Positions 6,536-15,984 of a DNA stretch of 36,530 nt are shown here, piece by piece (position 1 is the first letter of the stretch; each line of letters begins with the position of its first letter). Made by a program: the position numbers and the translations under genes. The notes under the pieces are model-generated. The model saw only the letters and a program-made list of their open reading frames with translations, ran no database searches and was not told the origin of the DNA. Source of the DNA: an uncultured Mucilaginibacter sp. (lineage in GTDB: Bacteria > Bacteroidota > Bacteroidia > Sphingobacteriales > Sphingobacteriaceae); NCBI RefSeq assembly GCF_937859865.1, contig NZ_CALMAT010000018.1, positions 31,678 to 68,207 of the forward strand, given 5' to 3'.

Positions 6536-8653
6536 TTGAAGGCTGATCTGAAAGTTGCATTAATAGGAAACCCAAACACCGGTAAATCCACGCTTTTTAA
6601 TGTTCTTACCGGCCTTAACCAAAAAGTTGGCAATTTCCCCGGCGTTACGGTTGATAAAAAAACCGGTTTCTGTATTTTAAATGATGGCCGCCGCGCCGAA
6701 ATCATTGACCTTCCCGGAACATATAGCTTGTATCCGAAAAGCAAGGACGAGTCTATCGTTTTTTCTGTTCTGGCCGATCGTTCCAATCCACACCATCCTG
6801 ATCTGGTGATTGTTATCTTGGATGCTTCCAACCTCAAACGAAATTTACTGCTTTATACCCAGGTTGCCGATTTGAAAATCCCGGTTATCTTGGCTTTAAA
6901 CATGATGGATTTGGCCAATAAATCCGGGCTGAACATTAACATAAACCTTCTTTCAAAAAAATTAGGTGTTCCTGTTGTCCCGATTTCTGCGCGCAAAGCC
7001 GAAGGAATTACGGCCTTAAAAGAAGCAATTGCTTATGCCAACCGTTTTGCTTTGCAGGAAGATACAATTGATGTAGAGCAATTAGCGCCCGAACTGATCA
7101 GCAGTATCCGCGAAGAAATCCACGTAGAAAATAATTACTACGCTTTGCAATTGGCGCATCAGCACGAATATTTGCCGTTCCTATCTCCGCAGCAAAACGA
7201 CCGGATTGAAACGCTGGAGGAAGAGCACAGCTTTCATTCCCAAAAATCTCAGGCTACCGAAACTATTGCGCGTTACAATTTTATAAACGATGTGCTTTTT
7301 GATGTGGTTACGCGGAAAGAACATTTCGCGGAAAAAGAAAGTTACAGCAACAAAATTGATAAAGTTTTAACCCATAAGGTTTTCGGTTTCGTCATTTTCT
7401 TCGCCATCCTGATGTTCATTTTCCAAGCCATATTTTCCTGGTCGGCTTACCCAATGACGCTGATTGAAAACCTGTTTACCTGGCTCACTTCCGTATTGCA
7501 CAAAACACTTCCGGCCGGACCGTTAACCAGTTTATTGCTTGATGGTGTAATTGCCGGATTAAGCGGCGTGCTGGTTTTCATCCCGCAAATTGCCATCCTG
7601 TTTGCTTTTATTTCGATTTTGGAAGATACGGGCTACATGTCGCGTGTAACTTTTATGATGGACCGCATCATGCGCAAAGTTGGGCTGAACGGAAAATCCG
7701 TCGTACCGCTGATTGGTGGTTTCGCTTGCGCCGTTCCTTCCATCATGAGTACGCGCACCATCGAAAACTGGAAAGACCGCATGATTACCATTATGGTAAC
7801 GCCTTTAATTACCTGTTCTGCACGTTTGCCGGTTTACACGCTGCTTATTTCGCTTGTGGTTCCAAACCGAAATGTGTGGTGGCTTTTCAATTTACAAGGC
7901 TTGGCCATGATGGCGATGTACCTGTTCAGCGTAGTTTCGGCAGTAGTTGTGGCGTTTGTTTTTAAGCTGATTTTGAAGAGCCGCGAACGTGGTTATTTTA
8001 TCATGGAACTGCCCGTTTACCAGATGCCGCGCTGGAAAAACGTAGGTTTAACGATGTACGAACGGTCAAAAACTTTCGTCATCCAGGCCGGGAAAGTTAT
8101 CATCGCCGTTTCAATCATTTTGTGGGTGATGGCTTCGTACGGGCCAGGAAAACGAATGGAGCAGATTGATCAGAAATACAGCAATGCTTCTTTTACCGGC
8201 AAAAAATCAGCGGAGGAAGTGCAGCGTTTAAAAGCAACCGATCAGCTTGAAAATTCTTACGCCGGTATTTTAGGCCATGCCATCGAGCCGGCCATTCGTC
8301 CTTTGGGTTTTGATTGGAAAATTGGCATCGCTTTAATTACTTCCGTTGCTGCCCGCGAAGTTTTTGTAGGAACAATGGCCACGATTTACAGTGTGGATGG
8401 CAATGCCGATAAATTAGATTCGGTGATGGATAAAATGCGGAATGCCAAGAATCCGGAAACAGGTTTGCCGGTTTTCACTTTTGCCGTCGCCATGTCGCTC
8501 ATGATGTTTTACGCTTTTGCCATGCAATGCGCCAGCACGGTTGCTGTGGTTTACCGCGAAACTAAAGAATGGAAATGGCCAGTCATCCAGTTTGCTTACA
8601 TGACGGTGCTGGCTTATGCCGCAAGTTTTATTACTTTCCACCTGTTAAAATAA
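6536..8653 (+). CDS. feoB: Ferrous iron transporter FeoB (GTPase-coupled permease)
   Basis: Inner-membrane Fe2+ importer of 705 residues. The N-terminal G domain has G1 GNPNTGKS (11-18), G3 DLPG (58-61), G4 NMMD (122-125) and a SAR-type G5; a helical linker follows to about 270, then the membrane part with the two nucleoside-recognition (Gate) modules, including GFACAVPSIMSTRTI and a second ITSVAAREVFVGTMATIY. The start must be TTG 6536: no in-frame ATG precedes the G1 loop. A copy of the dispersed repeat lies in a polar loop (residues about 549-553, NASFT) between membrane segments. It follows feoA by six bases. Confidence 0.97.
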   Translation: MKADLKVALIGNPNTGKSTLFNVLTGLNQKVGNFPGVTVDKKTGFCILNDGRRAEIIDLPGTYSLYPKSKDESIVFSVLADRSNPHHPDLVIVILDASNLKRNLLLYTQVADLKIPVILALNMMDLANKSGLNININLLSKKLGVPVVPISARKAEGITALKEAIAYANRFALQEDTIDVEQLAPELISSIREEIHVENNYYALQLAHQHEYLPFLSPQQNDRIETLEEEHSFHSQKSQATETIARYNFINDVLFDVVTRKEHFAEKESYSNKIDKVLTHKVFGFVIFFAILMFIFQAIFSWSAYPMTLIENLFTWLTSVLHKTLPAGPLTSLLLDGVIAGLSGVLVFIPQIAILFAFISILEDTGYMSRVTFMMDRIMRKVGLNGKSVVPLIGGFACAVPSIMSTRTIENWKDRMITIMVTPLITCSARLPVYTLLISLVVPNRNVWWLFNLQGLAMMAMYLFSVVSAVVVAFVFKLILKSRERGYFIMELPVYQMPRWKNVGLTMYERSKTFVIQAGKVIIAVSIILWVMASYGPGKRMEQIDQKYSNASFTGKKSAEEVQRLKATDQLENSYAGILGHAIEPAIRPLGFDWKIGIALITSVAAREVFVGTMATIYSVDGNADKLDSVMDKMRNAKNPETGLPVFTFAVAMSLMMFYAFAMQCASTVAVVYRETKEWKWPVIQFAYMTVLAYAASFITFHLLK
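8184..8195 (-). repeat. Dispersed 12-mer repeat inside feoB
   Basis: ATGCTTCTTTTA followed by CCGGCAAAAAA; it encodes A-S-F-T in a variable loop of FeoB. On the minus strand the flank is TTTTTTGCCGG. Confidence 0.85.
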
Positions 8654-8668
8654 GCGTTACATTACGGC

Positions 8669-9277
8669 GTGGATAAAAAGGAGATTCTTAAAAATTACAT
8701 GCCGGAAGCAGCCGCGCCGGTAATTGCCAAATGGATTGATTATTTTCAATGTGAGTTTAAAGTTTCCCGCAACCGCGGAACCAAATTTGGCGATTACCGT
8801 TCACCTTTTGGCGGAAAAGGGCACCGTATTTCTGTGAATTACGATTTGAATGCTTACGCTTTTTTGGTAACTACGGTACACGAGTTTGCGCATCTTTATA
8901 CTTTTAACCAGCATCAGCACAAAGCAAAACCACACGGAGCCGAATGGAAAAGCAATTTTAAAAGGATGATGAAACCGTTCTTCGAGTTAAATCTTTTTCC
9001 GCCTGATGTAAATCTCGCCATTCATAATTATTTGGATAACCCGGCAGCTTCCAGTTGTTCTGACCTTACTTTATTTCGTGTCCTCAAAAAATATGATGTA
9101 AAAGAAGCATCGGTTATTTTGGTCAAAAAAATCCCGGCAAACGGTTTGTTTAAGTGGAAAGACGGACGCGTTTTCCGCCGGGAAGAACGGCTACGAAAAC
9201 GTTATCGTTGTGTGGAAGTAAGTACGAACCGAATTTATTTGTTTAATCCGGTTGCAGAAGTGGAGTTGGTAAGCTAA
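8669..9277 (+). CDS. SprT-like zinc metalloprotease-fold protein
   Basis: A 202-residue protein with the SprT-like zincin core: HEFAH at residues 71-75 and a third ligand candidate H89 in KPHGAEWK. In this family such proteins bind zinc; the best-studied relative, SPRTN, repairs DNA-protein crosslinks, but the bacterial role is not settled. The start is GTG 8669, 15 bases after the feoB stop, so it is likely in the same transcript. The C-terminal 60 residues are basic and carry a repeat copy that encodes VKEAS (144-148). Confidence 0.85.
   Translation: MDKKEILKNYMPEAAAPVIAKWIDYFQCEFKVSRNRGTKFGDYRSPFGGKGHRISVNYDLNAYAFLVTTVHEFAHLYTFNQHQHKAKPHGAEWKSNFKRMMKPFFELNLFPPDVNLAIHNYLDNPAASSCSDLTLFRVLKKYDVKEASVILVKKIPANGLFKWKDGRVFRREERLRKRYRCVEVSTNRIYLFNPVAEVELVS
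9099..9110 (+). repeat. Dispersed 12-mer repeat inside the SprT-like gene
   Basis: TAAAAGAAGCAT in frame as V-K-E-A-S, with CAAAAAATATGATG ahead of it. Confidence 0.75.
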
Positions 9278-9287
9278 AATGTTTAAC

Positions 9288-9833
9288 CTACATGTCCAGC
9301 ATACTCAAATCAAACTTTGGCGGGATGATATAACGCAATTGCACCAAACCGCTGGAGTAGGATTTATGGTTAATCAGCATCAAATCAATTTTATCTTTTC
9401 CGCTTTGGAACAGTGGTTTTCCTCCGCCTAAAATTAGCGGATGGACGGAAATCAAAAACTCGTCCACCAAATTTTCTGCCATAAAAGAAGCAAGCAGATT
9501 GGCGCCGCCAAAAAACCAAACGTTTTTGCCTTCCTGTTCGCGAAATTTTTTTACAAAAGCAACAAAATCAGATTTACGGATAACTTTTACGCCCAATTGT
9601 TCTTCGGGCACAAGCGTATCCGAAAAAACATAAATATCATGGTTTTCAAAAAATCCAAGTCCGGCCTGCGCAATCAGTTCGTAGCTTTTTCTACCCATAA
9701 ACAAAGCATCGGTATCTTCCGAAAATTCGGTCAAACCGTAATCCTGGTCGTTTAAACACCAATCAATTTCGCCGTTCGGGCCTTCAATATAACCATCTAA
9801 AGTTGTGGCAATGTTAAGTGTGATTTTGCGCAT
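9288..9833 (-). CDS. Dihydrofolate reductase-family protein (RibD C-terminal domain type)
   Basis: A 181-residue NADPH-type reductase of the YyaP/YwjB group. Characteristic segments are LNIATTLDGYIEGPNGEIDW at the start, DALFMGRKSYEL near 42-53, and VWFFGGANLLASFM near 105-118, equivalent to the 'GGa.l...l' nucleotide loop. The end HPLILGGGKPLF is also typical. Substrate is not known for most members. It is convergent with the SprT-like gene with only 10 bases between stops. A near-exact repeat copy (9482-9492) encodes its ASF. Confidence 0.88.
   Translation of the reverse strand: MRKITLNIATTLDGYIEGPNGEIDWCLNDQDYGLTEFSEDTDALFMGRKSYELIAQAGLGFFENHDIYVFSDTLVPEEQLGVKVIRKSDFVAFVKKFREQEGKNVWFFGGANLLASFMAENLVDEFLISVHPLILGGGKPLFQSGKDKIDLMLINHKSYSSGLVQLRYIIPPKFDLSMLDM
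9482..9492 (+). repeat. Repeat core, 11 of 12 bases, inside the DHFR-like gene
   Basis: TAAAAGAAGCA then A instead of T. On the gene strand it reads GCTTCTTTTATG, A-S-F-M. Confidence 0.55.
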
Positions 9834-9919
9834 AGTTTTTTTATGAGGTTAATAGTTAATGGATGATAGTTAATAGTAAACACCAGCCGATGAACCATCA
9901 ACCATAATCCATTGAACCA

Positions 9920-11302
9920 TCAGCTTTCTTCATTCTTCTCTATCCATTGCTGGCTGAAAGATTTAGGCGCAACGTTTGGCATTTCCCGTAAATGTCCCCA
10001 AGTTCCTTTAAATAGAAAGCGTAATAGGAAATTTTTAACGCCTCCGCCAAAATAATCGGTCATTTTTCGGCTCAACATGCCTTTTTTCCATAAAGCCCAG
10101 CCCCAGCGTTCTTTTACCGGATTGAGGTTTTCTTTGACTGAATCGCGGCGGTTAAGCAGCAATAATTTATGCAAATCTATTTTAACGGGACAAACTTCCG
10201 AACATTTTCCGCACAGACTTGAAGCATAACTCAGGTGTTTAAACTCGTCCATGCCTTGCATATGCGGCGTAATGATGGAGCCGATTGGGCCGCTATACGT
10301 GGTTTCGTACGTGTGGCCGCCAATGTTTTTGTAAACCGGACAAGCATTTAAGCAAGCGCCGCAACGGATGCAATACAGAGCCTGCCGCTGGTCTTTTTGC
10401 GCTAATAAATTGGTTCGGCCATTGTCCAACAAAATTACATACATTTCTTCCGGACCGTCGGTTTCCGGGGATTGCCGCGGGCCGCTTAAAATGGTGTTGT
10501 AAACGGTTAAATTTTGTCCCGTTCCATGCGTGGAAAGCAGCGGCCAGAATAAATCCAAATCGGCAATTGAAGGGATCATCTTTTCAATCCCAACAACCGC
10601 AATATGAATTTTGGGGAAAGTAGTGCACAAACGCGCGTTGCCTTCGTTCTCCGTAATCGCGATACTGCCGGAATCAGCAATTAAAAAGTTGGCGCCGGTA
10701 ATGCCAACATCCGCATAAACATATTTTGCCCGTAGCAGTTCGCGTGCTTTTAACGTGAGTTGTTCCGGCGTGGCATCTATCGGCGTGCCAAAACGTTCGT
10801 TAAACAATTTGGCAATATCTTCTTTGGAAAGGTGCATGGCCGGCGTAACAATATGATACGGTTTTTGGCCGAGCAACTGCACAATGTATTCACCTAAGTC
10901 GGTTTCCAAACTTTCGATGTTATTTTCGGTGAGAAATTCGTTGATGTGAATTTCTTCCGTAACCATTGATTTGGATTTGACTACTGTTTTTGCACCTGCT
11001 TTTTGGATGATGTTCAGGATTTCTTTTTGCGCTTCGGCCGCATCGTTCGCCCAAATCACTTTTCCGCCGCGCCGCTGGAAGTTTGCCTCAAACTCAGGCA
11101 AAAGCTTGTCTAAATTTTCCATCACCTTCCACTTCGTTACATGCGCTTTGCGCTTGGCATTTTCAAGGTTGGTTAAACGGGAAATTCCGCGGGCAACGGC
11201 AGCATCATATTTACCAATATTGTGGTTGATGATGCTGCGGTGTTTTAAATCAAAGGCTTTAACTTCAGCTTTCGCAATAAAATCTTCTGCAGTTTTAGTC
11301 AT
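9920..11302 (-). CDS. lutB: Lactate utilization iron-sulfur protein LutB
   Basis: Part of the LutABC L-lactate oxidation system, in which LutB carries the iron-sulfur clusters. The 460 residues have the LUD (DUF162) domain in the first about 290 residues and then two ferredoxin-type motifs, CIRCGACLNACP and CGKCSEVCP, each with the four cysteines for a 4Fe-4S cluster. A C-terminal stretch of about 90 residues follows (WGWALWKKGMLSRKM...). Neither lutA nor lutC is beside it, so the partners must be encoded elsewhere. ATG 11302 is the first start and fits. The upstream gap carries one repeat copy. Confidence 0.93.
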   Translation of the reverse strand: MTKTAEDFIAKAEVKAFDLKHRSIINHNIGKYDAAVARGISRLTNLENAKRKAHVTKWKVMENLDKLLPEFEANFQRRGGKVIWANDAAEAQKEILNIIQKAGAKTVVKSKSMVTEEIHINEFLTENNIESLETDLGEYIVQLLGQKPYHIVTPAMHLSKEDIAKLFNERFGTPIDATPEQLTLKARELLRAKYVYADVGITGANFLIADSGSIAITENEGNARLCTTFPKIHIAVVGIEKMIPSIADLDLFWPLLSTHGTGQNLTVYNTILSGPRQSPETDGPEEMYVILLDNGRTNLLAQKDQRQALYCIRCGACLNACPVYKNIGGHTYETTYSGPIGSIITPHMQGMDEFKHLSYASSLCGKCSEVCPVKIDLHKLLLLNRRDSVKENLNPVKERWGWALWKKGMLSRKMTDYFGGGVKNFLLRFLFKGTWGHLREMPNVAPKSFSQQWIEKNEES

Positions 11303-11376
11303 GCGGTAAATTTACGGATTTAGCCTTTAACGCCGGTTCTTCTGCAAAGGTGTTTGCAATACTAATTTTTATATGA

Positions 11377-11388
11377 TAAAAGAAGCAT
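11377..11388 (+). repeat. Dispersed 12-mer repeat, single copy
   Basis: TAAAAGAAGCAT preceded by ATTTTTATATGA, just outside the stop of the M28 peptidase gene (11394). Confidence 0.88.
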
Positions 11389-11393
11389 CGGCA

Positions 11394-12971
11394 TTATTGG
11401 CTTGCAGCCTTATCGCTTTTTGCATCCACCACCGGCCGTTTATCGCGGTTGGCCAAATCCCAACCGGTATAAAAAACCAATTGTGCGCGTTTTACCAGCA
11501 TCGGGAAATTAATTTTGCTCACTTCATCACTTGGCCGGTGGTAATCCTGATGCTCGCCGTCAAAATAAAAAATAATCGGAACGCCGTGTTTGGCAAAATT
11601 GTAATGATCGGAGCGGTAATAAAAGCGGTTCGGATCGTTAGGGTCATCGTATTTATAATCCAGGTCGAGCTTGGTAAATTTATTATTGGCTTCCTCGTTT
11701 ATTTTGTGCAAATCCGAACTCAACATCGCCGAACCAATCACATAAACATAATTGGAAGAATCTGCTTTGCCCTGATAATCGTAACCCGTGCGGCCAATCA
11801 TATCAATGTTTAAATCGGTAATGGTTTGGCTGAGCGGAAAAACTGGATGATCGGTATAATATTCTGATCCTAACAAACCTTTTTCTTCGCCCACATTTCC
11901 TAAAAACAAAATGCTGCGGCGTGCAGGATGGCCATCTTTTTTAGCTTGGGTAAATGCTCGTGCAATTTCCAAGATTCCAGTTGTGCCAGAGCCATCATCG
12001 TCAGCGCCGTTATTTACTTTATCTGTTCCGGTTGTGGTGAGGCCGATGTGATCATAATGCGCAGAAAAAACCAGGATTTCATCTTTTAATTTAGGATCTG
12101 ATCCTGGCAAAAAACCCAAAACATCAACCGCTTTTGCCGGTTTGGTTTCGGTGTGATAAGCAACCGTAAAATCAAACTTTATGGATTTTGCCGGAACAAC
12201 TCCTGCTGCCGATGCTGTTTTTATCGCATTAAAATCTTGTCCGGTTGGTTTTGTCAATGCATCAGCAACAGCCAAATCAATGTTGATTACCGGCGCATTT
12301 TGGGTTGCAGCGGCAGGCGTCTCTTTTTTAAGCGACAAACTGCTTCCTGTATAACTCGAACCAAAACGTTTCAACACATCTGCAATTCCGACGTTTGCTG
12401 CCAGAATCACTGCCGGATGTTTACTTTGGATTTCCCGGATGATCTTAGTTCGGGCGGCACTCATCCGGTAGCTGGTGTTTGGCGTTGCACCAGCTTCGGG
12501 TTTATCTTCGTTGATCCAAAGCAAAACTTTACCGCTTAAATCAGTCGTTCCTATTTCTTCTGAAGTTCCGTAACCGATAAAAATAACTTCGGTGGCATGT
12601 GTATTGGTATTGCCAAAAGTGCCGCGCATTAAAAAGTCTTTTCCGTTTTCAAAAGATAGATTATTTATGGAAAAGGCCGTTACTTTCAGCGTATTTTCTT
12701 CTAAAGGAACATCTAAAAAATAAGAACCGTTGACCGGAGCTTGCAAACCCATTTTTTTAAATTCGCCTGCAAGGTAGTTAGCTGCTTTTTCTGCGCCGGG
12801 TTGGCCGGTTTCGCGTCCTTCAAAAGCATCAGAAGCCAGGATAGTTAAGTGTTTTCTGGCATCATCTACTGAAATGTACGAAGCATATTTTTGCTGTAAA
12901 GCATCGGTTTTTTGTGCATTGGCGTAACTGAAAAAAGCAGCAGGAATCAAGCAAAAGAGTAGTTTTTTCAT
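11394..12971 (-). CDS. Secreted M28-family zinc aminopeptidase
   Basis: A 525-residue exported peptidase. ATG 12971 is chosen because it opens on the signal peptide MKKLLFCLIPAAFFSYANAQ; a TTG six bases upstream is less likely. The mature part has an N-terminal helper region (SDAFEGRETGQPGAEKAANYL), a PA-type insert around residues 120-260, and the M28 catalytic domain with HYDHIG, the D-D-D-G-S-G zinc region, NVGEEKGLLGSEYY (catalytic and zinc glutamates), LNIDMIGR and a late HRPSDEV histidine. Substrate cannot be read from sequence. It is 17 bases downstream of rpiB on the same strand and probably co-transcribed. Confidence 0.92.
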   Translation of the reverse strand: MKKLLFCLIPAAFFSYANAQKTDALQQKYASYISVDDARKHLTILASDAFEGRETGQPGAEKAANYLAGEFKKMGLQAPVNGSYFLDVPLEENTLKVTAFSINNLSFENGKDFLMRGTFGNTNTHATEVIFIGYGTSEEIGTTDLSGKVLLWINEDKPEAGATPNTSYRMSAARTKIIREIQSKHPAVILAANVGIADVLKRFGSSYTGSSLSLKKETPAAATQNAPVINIDLAVADALTKPTGQDFNAIKTASAAGVVPAKSIKFDFTVAYHTETKPAKAVDVLGFLPGSDPKLKDEILVFSAHYDHIGLTTTGTDKVNNGADDDGSGTTGILEIARAFTQAKKDGHPARRSILFLGNVGEEKGLLGSEYYTDHPVFPLSQTITDLNIDMIGRTGYDYQGKADSSNYVYVIGSAMLSSDLHKINEEANNKFTKLDLDYKYDDPNDPNRFYYRSDHYNFAKHGVPIIFYFDGEHQDYHRPSDEVSKINFPMLVKRAQLVFYTGWDLANRDKRPVVDAKSDKAASQ

Positions 12972-12987
12972 GGTCAATATTTTGGTT

Positions 12988-13410
12988 TTAGCAGGAGATC
13001 TTGTTCACGCGGTTGGCGTGGCGGCCGCCTTCAAATTCGGTGGTTAAAAATGTTTGGGTGATGGCTAATGCTTCTTTTACCGGTATAAATCTGGCGGGCA
13101 AACAAAGGACGTTGGCGTTGTTATGTTTTCTGGCCAGGCTGGCCAGTTCTATGTTCCAGCAAATAGCGGCACGGATTCCCTGGTGTTTGTTTGCCGTGAT
13201 GGCGATACCGTTTCCGCTGCCGCAAATTAAAATGCCTAAATCAAATTCGCCATTTTCAACAGCAAAAGCAACTGGATGCGCAAAATCAGGATAATCAACC
13301 GATTCGGCAGAATACGTTCCAAAATCTTTTAGTTGATATTCGGTTAGAGACGAACGTAACGTTTCTTTCAGTTCAAATCCGGCATGGTCTGCACCTATCG
13401 CAATTTTCAT
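12988..13410 (-). CDS. rpiB: Ribose-5-phosphate isomerase B
   Basis: Interconverts ribose 5-phosphate and ribulose 5-phosphate in the pentose phosphate pathway. The 140 residues fit the family: MKIAIGADHAGFELKE at the start, DYPDFAH, the LGILICGSGNGIAITANK loop with the catalytic-site cysteine and GSGxG turn, and a C-terminal GGRHANRVNKI. The start at 13410 is unambiguous. One repeat copy lies in frame near the C-terminus and encodes VKEAL. Confidence 0.95.
   Translation of the reverse strand: MKIAIGADHAGFELKETLRSSLTEYQLKDFGTYSAESVDYPDFAHPVAFAVENGEFDLGILICGSGNGIAITANKHQGIRAAICWNIELASLARKHNNANVLCLPARFIPVKEALAITQTFLTTEFEGGRHANRVNKISC
13068..13079 (-). repeat. Dispersed 12-mer repeat inside rpiB
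   Basis: On the gene strand the flank is ATTTATACCGG before TAAAAGAAGCAT, coding V-K-E-A-L. Confidence 0.85.
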
Positions 13411-13414
13411 GGCA

Positions 13415-13426
13415 TAAAAGAAGTAT
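13415..13426 (+). repeat. Variant repeat core TAAAAGAAGTAT
   Basis: One change (C to T) from the main core. It starts four bases upstream of the rpiB start codon, so it overlaps the translation-initiation region of rpiB on the other strand. Confidence 0.6.
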
Positions 13427-13480
13427 GTTTAAAAATCAGTTTAATTTTAGCACCTGTTTAAATCTATAAAAAAAATATTG

Positions 13481-13576
13481 ATGCTTCTTTTATGCCTATA
13501 AATTTAGTGTGCCTGGAAATTTTACGGGTACAAAAACCACAAAAAGACAATGATTTTTAGGTGGTAAAAGAAGCAT
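13481..13576. repeat. Inverted pair of the 12-mer repeat (13481-13492 minus, 13565-13576 plus)
   Basis: Two exact cores face outward over 72 bp, with symmetric flanks TGCCTATAAATTTAG and GATTTTTAGGTGG. The spacer differs from the other pairs. It lies in the 207-bp gap between tatC and rpiB. Confidence 0.9.
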
Positions 13577-13617
13577 GGCAAATTAGTTTAACAAAATTTA
13601 AACAGGTTCTTAGAAAT

Positions 13618-14493
13618 TTATGAACCCATTAATTCATCATGTTTCAATTGGCGGCGTTTATCTACCGCAGCAGCTACAAAAATACTGGCTTCAAATAGTA
13701 AAAATAGTGGAATACTTACTACCGTCATGGTCAGCATATCCGGTGTTGGCGTTACCACAGCGGCCACAATCAGGATGATGATAATGGCATAACGACGGGA
13801 TTCGCGCATAAACTTCGCGGTTAGTAATCCCATCGTTGATAAGATGTAGATCAAAATTGGTAATTCAAAAACAGCACCGGTTGCCAGCGTTAAGGTGGCG
13901 ACGGATGAAATGTAAGAATCGATACTAAATAAATTCTGGATGGAATCACTTACCGTATAACCCGCTAAAAAACTAAGCGACATGGCCGTAATCACAAAAT
14001 AGCCAAATAAAACACCCAGTAAAAAAAGTACCGAAGCATAAAAAACAAAACCGCTGGCTGCCTTGCGCTCTTTATCGTGCAATGCAGGTTTGATAAAAAG
14101 CCAAACCTCATACAGCAAATACGGAAAGCCCAATGCCAGACCTATCATAAATGAGGAATTGATTTGTAGTGTAAACTGCCCGGCCATCTCCGTATTGATT
14201 GTATGAATGTTAATTTTATCAATACACAAACCTGGCCTGTGCAAATAAGCACCTAATTCGCATAGCATTCGGTACGTCCAAAATGAGGGTTTACTTGGCC
14301 CCATGATAACAGTATTATAGAAGAAATCAAAATAGTAAAACGCCAGACTTGTGAAAATTACAATGGCTAAAGCCGAACGGATTAGATGCTTTCGGAGGGC
14401 ATCCAAATGATCAAAAAACGACATTTCTGATTCCAGGTTCGTGCCTTTATCTCTTATCGCTTTAAACAGTTTGTTATCTTTTAGATCGCTCAT
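13618..14493 (-). CDS. tatC: Twin-arginine translocase subunit TatC
   Basis: Core membrane receptor of the Tat pathway, which exports folded proteins with RR signal peptides. The 291 residues show six hydrophobic segments, the N-terminal SFFDHLDALRKHLIRSA motif, the FPYLLYEVWLFIKPALHDKERK loop and the ATGAVFELPILIYIL segment, all family hallmarks. The first periplasmic loop is long (about residues 63-108), as in other Bacteroidota. No tatA/tatB gene is in the window. A hairpin terminator lies just upstream, separating it from accC, so it must have its own promoter. Confidence 0.96.
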   Translation of the reverse strand: MSDLKDNKLFKAIRDKGTNLESEMSFFDHLDALRKHLIRSALAIVIFTSLAFYYFDFFYNTVIMGPSKPSFWTYRMLCELGAYLHRPGLCIDKINIHTINTEMAGQFTLQINSSFMIGLALGFPYLLYEVWLFIKPALHDKERKAASGFVFYASVLFLLGVLFGYFVITAMSLSFLAGYTVSDSIQNLFSIDSYISSVATLTLATGAVFELPILIYILSTMGLLTAKFMRESRRYAIIIILIVAAVVTPTPDMLTMTVVSIPLFLLFEASIFVAAAVDKRRQLKHDELMGS

Positions 14494-14507
14494 AATGCAG
14501 TAGAAAC

Positions 14508-14540
14508 AAAAATACCATTCTGGTGGGATTTAGAATGGTA
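14508..14540 (-). terminator. Intrinsic terminator of the accB-accC transcript
   Basis: On the minus strand TACCATTC pairs with GAATGGTA (plus-strand 14533-14540 with 14513-14520) around a 12-base loop and is followed by TTTTTG. It is 28 bases past the accC stop and ahead of tatC. Confidence 0.65.
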
Positions 14541-14567
14541 CTTACGTTTAAATTTATAATCGGTTTT

Positions 14568-15911
14568 TTAGTCTTCGGTATATTCAAAAGTTTCCATAAA
14601 CTTGGTGGTAAAGTTACCAGCGCGGAAGTTTGGATCCTGTAACAATTTCATATGGAAAGGGATCGTGGTTTTTACGCCTTCGATCACAAATTCGCTCAAC
14701 GCACGCGCCATGGTATTCAAAGCTTCTTCGCGGGTTTGCGCCGTACAAATCAATTTCGCGATCATTGAATCGTAATTTGGCGGGATAACGTAGCCGGAAT
14801 ACACATGCGTATCAACCCGAACGCCATGGCCGCCCGGCGAATGGAAGTTGGTGATTTTCCCGGGAGAAGGGCGGAAATTGTTGAACGGGTCTTCTGCATT
14901 GATCCGGCATTCGATGGCATGCATCGTTGGCTCGTAGTTTTTGCCGGAAATCGGGATTCCTGCCGCTACTTTTATCTGCTCTTTAATCAGGTCGAAATTG
15001 ATCACTTCTTCGGTAACCGGGTGCTCTACCTGGATGCGCGTGTTCATCTCCATAAAATAGAAATCGTGGTTTTTGTCCACCAAAAACTCAATCGTTCCGG
15101 CACCTTCGTATTTTACAGATTTTGCACCTTTAATCGCTGCTTCGCCCATTTTGCGGCGCAGCCTTTCGGTCATAAACGGCGAAGGGGATTCTTCAACCAG
15201 TTTTTGATGGCGGCGCTGGATGGAGCAATCACGTTCTGATAAATGGCAAACTTTGCCAAACTGGTCGCCAATTACTTGTATTTCAATATGGCGCGGGTCT
15301 TCCACGTATTTTTCGAGGTAGATGCCATCGTTTCCAAAAGCGGCACCAGCTTCGGCACGGGCCGAATCCCAGGCAGCTTCAAAAGCCTCATCTTTCCAAA
15401 CAATACGCATCCCGCGGCCGCCACCACCGGCAGTTGCTTTTAAAATAATGGGATAGCCAATTTTATTGGCGACTTGGATGCCTTGTTTTACATCCGTTAG
15501 CAAACCGTCGGAACCGGGAATGGTAGGCACGCCCGCTTTTTTCATGGTGTCTTTGGCTGAGGCTTTATCACCCATCGCGTTAATCTGATCGGATGTAGCA
15601 CCAATAAATTTGATTCCGTATTCGGCACAAATAGCAGAAAACTTGGCATTCTCCGACAAAAAACCGTAACCCGGATGGATTGCATCGGCATTGGTCAGTT
15701 CGGCGGCGGAAATTATATTGGGGATATTAAGGTAAGAATCTTTGCTGGGCGGCGGGCCGATACAAACCGCTTCATCGGCAAAGCGGACGTGCAAGCTATC
15801 GCGATCAGCAGTAGAATAAATAGCTACTGTTTTTATGCCCATTTCTTTACACGTACGGATAATGCGCAATGCAATTTCGCCACGGTTGGCAATCAATATT
15901 TTTTTGAACAT
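14568..15911 (-). CDS. accC: Biotin carboxylase subunit of acetyl-CoA carboxylase
   Basis: ATP-dependent carboxylation of the biotin on AccB, the first committed step of fatty acid synthesis. The 447 residues match the family: [20 protein letters not shown] at the N-terminus, [10 protein letters not shown], the glycine-rich ATP loop [14 protein letters not shown], the [11 protein letters not shown] stretch, and [14 protein letters not shown] with the catalytic arginine and glutamates. Start ATG 15911 is certain. It lies 73 bases downstream of accB, at the end of the yceD-rpmF-plsX-fabH-accB-accC series. Confidence 0.98.
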   Translation of the reverse strand: MFKKILIANRGEIALRIIRTCKEMGIKTVAIYSTADRDSLHVRFADEAVCIGPPPSKDSYLNIPNIISAAELTNADAIHPGYGFLSENAKFSAICAEYGIKFIGATSDQINAMGDKASAKDTMKKAGVPTIPGSDGLLTDVKQGIQVANKIGYPIILKATAGGGGRGMRIVWKDEAFEAAWDSARAEAGAAFGNDGIYLEKYVEDPRHIEIQVIGDQFGKVCHLSERDCSIQRRHQKLVEESPSPFMTERLRRKMGEAAIKGAKSVKYEGAGTIEFLVDKNHDFYFMEMNTRIQVEHPVTEEVINFDLIKEQIKVAAGIPISGKNYEPTMHAIECRINAEDPFNNFRPSPGKITNFHSPGGHGVRVDTHVYSGYVIPPNYDSMIAKLICTAQTREEALNTMARALSEFVIEGVKTTIPFHMKLLQDPNFRAGNFTTKFMETFEYTED

Positions 15912-15963
15912 TACTTAAATATCTTTTGAAAAATTAGCGGCTACAGCAACAAATTTATAGTGG

Positions 15964-15975
15964 TAAAAACAGTAT
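15964..15975 (+). repeat. Variant repeat core TAAAAACAGTAT
   Basis: Preceded by TTTATAGTGG, the same flank type as the main repeat. It is in the accB-accC gap. Two other copies of this variant are at 29291 and 34242. Confidence 0.5.
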
Positions 15976-15984
15976 GCAACGTGT

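Noticed and set aside
7017-7027. TAAAAGAAGCA in feoB as a repeat copy
   Set aside because: It matches 11 of 12 bases but lacks the flank and encodes an ordinary LKEAI helix; chance is a fair explanation, so it is not counted.
9845-9890. Repeated ATAGTTAATAG-like text here and at 23495-23530
   Set aside because: These are low-complexity AT-rich intergenic strings, not precise repeats; no structure or conserved core could be defined.
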